The translations under genes were made by a program, and so were the position numbers. A stretch of DNA of 14,902 bases from Candolleomyces eurysporus (taxonomy: Eukaryota > Basidiomycota > Agaricomycetes > Agaricales > Psathyrellaceae): NCBI GenBank assembly GCA_027579435.1, contig JANBPK010000391.1, forward strand, positions 1 to 14,902, written 5' to 3'. This document shows, in pieces, positions 9,199 through 14,902 of the stretch; within the stretch, counting starts at the first letter, position 1, and each line of letters opens with the position of its first letter. The notes under the pieces are model-generated. The model did not search any database and was not told the origin of the DNA. It saw only the letters and a list, made by a program, of their open reading frames with translations.

Positions 9199-10404
9199 CG
9201 CGAGTCGTCGAGAGCGAAAGGAATACGGGTTAGCCAAATTGAGTAGGCGCCAATACCTTTACGCCTTGGGATGATTCTTCGGGAGATCTTGTGGGGTGCT
9301 GTAGTCGTCACGGATGGGCTGGCTCGAGACCACTGTGGACCAATGCACACTTGCTTAAGTAGGGCAAGCGCTTCTCGTTACTCACCTACCGCTTTCTACG
9401 ACCGATACGAGCGGTATCCAGTACTTGAAGGTCCAAGAGCTTTCCAACTCTTAGTATTGGCCGTGCCCCTGGGAGAGTCGCCCTTTAAACGTGGTGAGGT
9501 CCGCCACGAGAACAAGAGAGACAATTAGGGCCTTCCTGAAGACAGCGGGCCTACAACCGGGTCACAACATCTGGTCGGGAGATGGCTCTTGCGAGCATCG
9601 GACTGCGCCGTTTGTCTTGTTATATCGTGTCGCTCCATCGGGAGACGAAAACAAAAGGAAGGCGGTGGTGGGCAAGACAAAGTCTTGGTGCATGATGGAC
9701 AATCGATAGATTGACCCTAACCCTGCCTGACTCTAATTGGCCCTCGCGCCACCTGCCACGCACTCCGCCTTTGCCTCAGGCGATCAAGATACTTCCCTGC
9801 AACACATTCTCCTGGTTTTTCGGGCCTTTCGAAGGGAAAAAGTCATTCAAAGGCTGAAAGTAACACCGTCCATCAGTCTGTGCCTCTGGCTTTGAGAACA
9901 CTGGCGCAACAACCATTTCCCCCACATTCGTCTCCATCGCTTAGGAAGGAACCTGCGACATGAGAAGCACTTGCTCTGCGCAAGTAGGTGCACTCGTTTA
10001 ATCCCCTGCAGAAGTTGGCACCGTTGATCTGCCATTCTCAGTGGAAATTGTCCCGTACAGACATCCTTTCCCCAACCCAGGCGTGGCGCGCGGCAAGGTC
10101 AGTACCGTGTTCGATCATTCCGTTCTGCCGTGCGGACGTTCACTCTTTACCCAGATTTCGTCTCCTATTGGCTACACTCCTCACGTTGCGTCCCCTTGCG
10201 AAGTGCTTGCCCTACATACAAGATCCTTGCCAATGGTGTACTTTGTTTGCTGCTAGTAAAAAGGAATTGTCTCCGCAACACTCCCCAGGTTTCGGTGCTT
10301 CGCTGGCTCGTTGAATTTAGGGCGAAAGATCCCTGGTTTCAGTAGTAATTGTTACAACAGTGCACTTACGACAGGAATGTATCATACTCGGCGGCCATGA
10401 AGAC
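9199..10404. other. 1.2 kb spacer without a supported gene
   Basis: It lies between two minus-strand orphan genes. The right-hand part should be the 3' region of the gene at 10405-11592 and the left-hand part the promoter of the gene at 8401-9198. A minus-strand frame at 9240-9350 could be an upstream exon of the latter, but no convincing junction was found. Short plus-strand frames at 9988-10345 have no domain features. Confidence 0.45.
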
Positions 10405-11592
10405 TCATGCGATGACGGAATACACGAATCCTTTCAGCATCAACTGAAGCGACTCGTAATCCTGGAGTTTTTCGTCTTCATGGAGCGTTATCCACCACGC
10501 TGCGGGGCGCTCTGGTAGTGGAAAATTCCAATCTTCCGGAGGACCGCCTGTAATCGACAATATCGGCCTTGCCAAATCCTTCCGCTTCCCAAAATATTCT
10601 ATTGTCAGGTTGCCTTGTCGTCTCCGTCGTTCCCATCGTTCTGTTGAGGGGAAGGCAAGAGTGATCGGCTTCAAACCATCATAGTAACCACCCAGCAGAT
10701 CAGGGGCCCATAGTTCGACTTCATCATTGAACACGTCCGGACCAGGTACATGTCCATTCCAACGAATGCGGGCAAACGGTTGTCCAGGGTTGTGAGCGAC
10801 CGCCCTGCCCGGAGAGGATTCCAACGAGATAGTGCTCTCAACTAAGCTGAGATTGTCTTCCGAATAATCGGGGCGCAACAAGCGCCATTCGCTCACCAGT
10901 CTCCATATAGTTACTCCAATGTGAGAGTAGATTTGTAAAACGCCGCTGAGTACTGCAATCTGACTATGGACTCTATCGCGGCGCTCATCAGCGATAAAGC
11001 ATGCAACTTCCTCAGCCTGACCTTGGTCGAAAAACGCTTGCAGTTGCCTCTCGTGCTTCTTGCTGAGGAAGATTCGGGGTGGATAGGCGTTTTGGCGTTG
11101 GCCTTCGGCTGCCTGCAGCTGTCGAGCCTCTAATTGTGAAGACGCATGGCGTTGCTGAACCCGATGCTGATGCTGTATAGTCGTTTTGGGAGCTCCCGAG
11201 CGTGAACCATCCACCTGCAGCCTCTTTGCGTACTCCGATGCCCGTGATACTCTAGAACTCGACTGAGTGTAATTGTGGCTCGAAAAACGTGACCTTGATG
11301 AATTAGGCTCCACCAGAGAGCAGACCCTGTCATGCGATAGAGTTGGGCTTAGCGGCAAAGGTACGGGAGTCGACGATTCGGACCCAGTCTCCGACGAGGC
11401 ATGAGAGGACCTCGAGCTTGGATTGTTAGCCCTCCGCGCTTGGGGTGCGACAGGTACCCTTGGCACAAGTCTCAGAGTACGAGAGCTATGAGACTTAGAG
11501 TAGCAAGATGATTCGTCATTCGACGAATCGGAAATATACATCGTTCCGTGGGCAGGGTGACCGCGCTGATAGGGAATCTGCTGGCTTGACAT
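10405..11592 (-). CDS. Orphan 395-residue protein with disordered Ser/Arg-rich N-terminus
   Basis: A single open exon runs from ATG 11592 to TGA 10405, the longest uninterrupted frame in the window. Residues 1 to about 170 are low complexity, rich in Ser, Arg, Pro and Gln (for example SSRSSHASSETGSESSTPVP and QHQHRVQQRHASSQ), and are probably disordered. The C-terminal half looks folded. It holds a helical stretch (ERQLQAFFDQGQAEEVACF), then a Trp/Tyr-rich region with WNGHVPGPDVFNDEVELWAP, LLGGYYDGLKPITLAFP and WWITLHEDEKLQDYESL. I do not recognise the fold, and no membrane span or catalytic motif stands out. It has the same orientation as the orphan at 8401-9198 and a similar bias towards serine, which may only reflect general composition. 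Probably a lineage-restricted fungal protein. Confidence 0.7.
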   Translation of the reverse strand: MSSQQIPYQRGHPAHGTMYISDSSNDESSCYSKSHSSRTLRLVPRVPVAPQARRANNPSSRSSHASSETGSESSTPVPLPLSPTLSHDRVCSLVEPNSSRSRFSSHNYTQSSSRVSRASEYAKRLQVDGSRSGAPKTTIQHQHRVQQRHASSQLEARQLQAAEGQRQNAYPPRIFLSKKHERQLQAFFDQGQAEEVACFIADERRDRVHSQIAVLSGVLQIYSHIGVTIWRLVSEWRLLRPDYSEDNLSLVESTISLESSPGRAVAHNPGQPFARIRWNGHVPGPDVFNDEVELWAPDLLGGYYDGLKPITLAFPSTERWERRRRQGNLTIEYFGKRKDLARPILSITGGPPEDWNFPLPERPAAWWITLHEDEKLQDYESLQLMLKGFVYSVIA

Positions 11593-12019
11593 CGAGACCC
11601 TAGGTTCGACCTGTGATGGATGGGGGAGTGAGAGGATTCAGTGAACCAGCGCGCATGTGCCACTAAAAGAGCTATCCGTGGCGGAGTTGGGATAATGCAG
11701 GCCATGACAATGTGGGAAGCAGCGCCTTTACCAATTAATCACTCAATATACGAATGCTCAATGACAATGACAATTGACCTACCCCACCTATGCTAACAGG
11801 GTATAGACCCCTGGGTCCAAGAAACGTCGCTCTGGCTGTTGTCTTCGAGCGATAAGGAAAAGACCAGTGGAATTTTATTCGACCAGTGATTTGAAGGTCC
11901 ATGTTGGCCAACCCACCGTGCCACAGTCGTATTGTTAGTCATGGCTCATATAATGCCTTTGATCAGAATCGCAAAGGATCACTACTCCACAGCGACTAGC
12001 TCTGTTGTGTCTCAAACAG
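11593..12019. other. Spacer between the orphan gene and the Helitron relic
   Basis: It should contain the promoter of the gene at 11592. A small perfect inverted repeat, gaccc-ct-gggtc, lies near 11804-11815. Nothing matching the Walker A motif or Rep domain expected upstream of a Helitron helicase was found, so the relic is 5' truncated. Confidence 0.45.
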
Positions 12020-13075
12020 GTGATCATTGAATTTGGCTCACCGGTTCATGTCGATGAACGGAACGAAATGCTTAAATTGACAATCAGCCTGGGTTCTTCG
12101 CGTGCCGAGCTCATCCGGGAAGCAGCACTCATTATTTGGGATGAGGCCCCAACGGCCACCAAGGCTGTTCTTGGATGCGTTAATGTCATTCTGTGCAAAA
12201 TCAAGCGCAGCGACTTGATTCGGTGGGAAAATGATGGTCCTACTGGGAGATTTCCGTCAGACTTGCCTGCTGATTCGGGAGGCTCTCGAATCGAGGTGGT
12301 TGGAGCACCAATCAAGTCTTCGTCATTGTGAGACTACTTCGCTGTTTTCAAGCTGACACAGCCAATTCGCAACGCCAAGGATGCTCCATTTTCGGACTTC
12401 GTCAATGTGATTGAGGAGGGGGTGGTCCTTGAAGACAAGGATGTTCTCACCAATTCGTGTTCCCGGACGATGTAGACTTACAAAGACGTACGACAAGATC
12501 CATTTTAGCGCCAACTAATCGCCAGATTGACGGATACAACGCCCGGATCATCGACAGGCTACCACTCGCCGAAAGGAGGGTTTACTTTGCAGCTGATTCC
12601 TTGGAGGAAGATGCAAACGTACCTCCTCCTGAAAGGATTTCGGATTATGTCCGAATGCATACACCGTCAAGATTTCTACCCCACTGCGTCACAATGCACA
12701 TGGGGTGCGTCTGTCAACTCCTTCGTAACTTCTCAATTGACCGTGGCTTGGTGAAAATACAAGGGTCGTGGTAAAGGGGTTGGGAATCGGTTGATCACTG
12801 TTCGGGTGTTGAGAAATGGCGGCCAGTTAGGGGGAAGAGGACATATTAATTCCAATCATTACGTTCAAAAGCGAGCTGCACTCTTGCCATACTCTTGCAC
12901 GCAAAAGATTTCTACTCGCTCTTGCACACGCGACAACATTCAGTAGTTGCCAGGGGTTGAACCTACCTCTCCGGTGTTTTTCTATGACCAGCGCTACACA
13001 GCAATGTCCCAAATTTGCAACCGCAGTGACGCAATGATACGCCTTCCTCGGGTGACCAAAGCACAACTAAGGTGA
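12020..13075 (+). pseudogene. Decayed Helitron (Pif1-like) helicase, C-terminal part
   Basis: The sequence follows the C-terminal half of the SF1B/Pif1-like helicase of Helitron rolling-circle transposons. Motif II is clear: ELIREAALIIWDEAP, with DEAP at 12140-12151. It is followed by EVVGAPIKSSSL, DYFAVFKLTQPIRNAKDAPF, LAPTNRQIDGYNARI, VTMHMGC...LLRNFSIDRGL, RLITVRVLRNGG, ALAHATTFSSCQGL, and finally SPVFFYDQRYTAMSQ. That last block matches the usual motif VI region (family YVALSR). The frame is broken many times: TGA at 12329-12331 where a Trp is expected, a shift near 12450-12456, another near 12755-12765, and more between 12770 and 12980. Motif I (Walker A) and the HUH Rep endonuclease are absent. 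It is a fossil of a mobile element with no function expected. Confidence 0.88.
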
Positions 13076-14743
13076 CTTACACAGAGATTATTCAATAGTG
13101 GAGGGCGGGAGAGGAGTTAGAAGGTAGAATACAGGCATTTAGCGCTTGTTATCACGATAGTTTAAATGCTTATAACGAATGATCAATCGGGCAGCTGTCA
13201 ATGTGAGGAGCGCCGGTACCTCACGCGTACAGACCTCATCTAATCTTAGCATTTCATCACACTCAAAAGCAGTAGCGAAGTGAGGCGGCGTTTCTTGTAA
13301 ATTGGAGAATAAATTAGAGGAGAAGATCGAGAATCAATGGAGAAACAAAGCTTCATTCAGGAGGGGAGAACCACGTTCTGGGAGCCGGATAGTGTCGAGA
13401 AAATGAAATGAGACGGAAATATGGGTGAGTCCGTGATGGAGTAGGAAGGGAGAGGGCGTCGGGTCGACAATATAGCAGTGACGATCCCTTATTTGGATAT
13501 AAAATAAGCAATAGCATATTGCAATCGTGGAGATGAAGATGGAACATGTACATGTCCAACCGGGAATATTTGAGAAGGGGTTAATACTTGTTAGGACACA
13601 TCTACTCGACCTGCATGTCAAACGTCCTTGTTTCCGTTAATAAAATAGCGTAAGTGAGCAGTAAACGACGCAAGGTCAATCGTGTCCCGACAATTGTACC
13701 AACAAAAAATACCATGCGGTGGTGTGTCCTGGATTATTATCGCGAAAACGACGGCCTCAGGCAGTCGGGGGTGCTGTTGGAATAAAGAAGGCAGGCTACC
13801 AGCGTATACGGGTGTGCTTGGTAATACCAAGTGAAGAAATATTCTCATCCAGGCTTTCGACATCTTCTTCACAAACCATTCTCCCTACGGTCCGTGATAC
13901 CATTCACCCCGTTGGTCGCCCTCTTTTACGACAGCTGGGGCAATGGATATCTGCCCACACTCCTTCCTGGGACCCTCCAGGTCCCCCGCATCACAACCGC
14001 TNGGAAGATGGGCTGGACGCCCCATTGAATCGCAGTGGTCGCTGGACAGCTTCCGCCGCCGCATCACATGCACCGAGAGACAACTACCCCTTCTACCTGA
14101 CGCCCTGGATGACTTCTGGTACTCTGATAAAGCATTTGAGGGGTATTTTGGGCTAACCCGTTTCACAGCTGTCAGCGACCGCCCTGCTCATTCGGGCTCT
14201 GAAAGGTCAGGTCTCGCATCTCATCCGCGAGAAACGGCTAGCACAAAAGGCCCATTCACTTCTACCGGAGCTATTGGGACGCTCTAAGATTAAGCACCGC
14301 GGTGTTGGAACTCGACACTATCAGAAGATGTACGCCCCTGGCCTATTTTGTCCGTCAAAGTCGAAGTCTCCGCTCCCCTTGCAGCGAAGTCAGCCTTCGA
14401 CGGCCTCGCCCCACCCCCTTCAGTTCTGGAAAACGTCCGTGTAGCTGTACATGGCAACGTTCTCTTTAATCTATTCCTCGTTCCTTTGTGAGGTGCAGAC
14501 CCCCTCTTCAGGCTACATCGTGCCCCCTGCACTCTCTTCGTTTCGGGGTGATGTCTTTGGCATCAGATCAGAATTGTAATTATCTGAACTGCTTCTAATA
14601 CAATTCGACCGCTTCCTTGTGCATCAAAACCAGCCTTTTCAAAGCATGGTCAACCAAAACTCTCACAGCACGCTGAGGCTTTATGGAACGATAATTGAGA
14701 GAGAGGGAAGAGAGGATGATTGCAAACAGAATGAGAGGTAAAC
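13076..14743. other. 1.7 kb without a confident gene
   Basis: Right of the Helitron relic. Around 13076-13830 nothing was recognised. Between about 13850 and 14510 the plus strand has several coding-like stretches (for example PFTPLVALFYDSWGNGYLP around 13905). It also has a splice-like 50-nt segment at 14119-14168 (GTACTC...GGCTAAC...TTTCACAG). Frames on the two sides do not join cleanly, and the N at 14002 adds doubt. The 3' part of the reductase at the right edge probably reaches into 14600-14743. Confidence 0.4.
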
Positions 14744-14902
14744 GAAGAACGGAATAGCCTGCCCTGCTTCATACAGCTCCCGAGCTACCTTTGTGCCCTT
14801 CTCGGCTTTCCGCACGGTACCGCGGACGCTGTACCCCTTTTCAACAAGGTTGTGGACCCAGATGGGCATGCACCCGTTGGCACCTGTATGCGTCGTCGGT
14901 AT
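14744..14902 (-). CDS. NAD(P)-dependent reductase of the dihydroflavonol-reductase-like family, N-terminal fragment
   Basis: The translation contains TGANGCMPIWVHNLVEKGYS followed by VRGTVRKAEKG. This is the Rossmann glycine motif (TGxxG type) and second strand of extended short-chain dehydrogenases related to dihydroflavonol-4-reductase and yeast Gre2/Ari1. These enzymes reduce aldehydes or ketones with NADPH, usually in the cytosol. The gene starts outside the window. Residues just before TGANG (PTTH) do not fit the family well, and CATACAG just upstream could be an intron acceptor. The exon appears to end near 14744, with GTTTAC as a possible donor (69-nt intron to CTCAG at about 14675). 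The sequence after that does not show the expected next strand, so the gene may be truncated or the splice assignment wrong. Confidence 0.6.

Noticed and set aside
9714..9732. Telomere-like ccctaaccctg string.
   Set aside because: It is under two repeat units, with no array around it.
12827..13066. Minus-strand open frame of 79 codons.
   Set aside because: It is antisense to the Helitron helicase motifs V-VI, which are recognisable on the plus strand.

Overview
The window looks like nuclear DNA of a basidiomycete fungus, probably an agaricomycete. Genes are broken by short introns (47-75 nt) with GT donors, CTNA-type branch sites and AG acceptors. The best-supported genes belong to families common in that group: UbiA-type membrane enzymes, an F-box/LRR-like tail and a Helitron helicase relic. 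No prokaryotic signals were seen. Three single-N positions (4895, 5341, 14002) mark small assembly ambiguities. All calls come from reading the sequence by eye; no database was searched.

Layout: 1-576 (+) is the 3' end of a leucine-rich, F-box/LRR-like protein. 716-1885 (-) holds a multi-exon gene of unknown function that may carry a frameshift. 2182-3315 (-) and 5933-7056 (-) are two complete tandem UbiA-superfamily paralogues. They share four exons, intron phases 0/1/0, and about 74% identity in exon 2. The 2.6 kb between them has no convincing gene. 7057-8400 has no confident gene. 8401-9198 (-) and 10405-11592 (-) are two low-complexity, serine-rich orphan proteins. 12020-13075 (+) is a decayed Helitron helicase fragment. 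13076-14743 has only doubtful exon candidates. 14744-14902 (-) is the start of an NAD(P)-dependent reductase that runs out of the window.

The most informative system is the UbiA pair. UbiA-superfamily proteins in fungi include prenyltransferases and membrane terpene cyclases, such as Fma-TC of the fumagillin pathway and EriG of erinacine biosynthesis. The two copies keep the NKPWRP block and the DxxDxxGD motif, have intact frames, and share a TTTAAAT element 60-80 nt upstream of the chosen start codons. They therefore look like active duplicates that have diverged. Whether they make a terpenoid, and whether the distant reductase at the right edge is related, is inference only.
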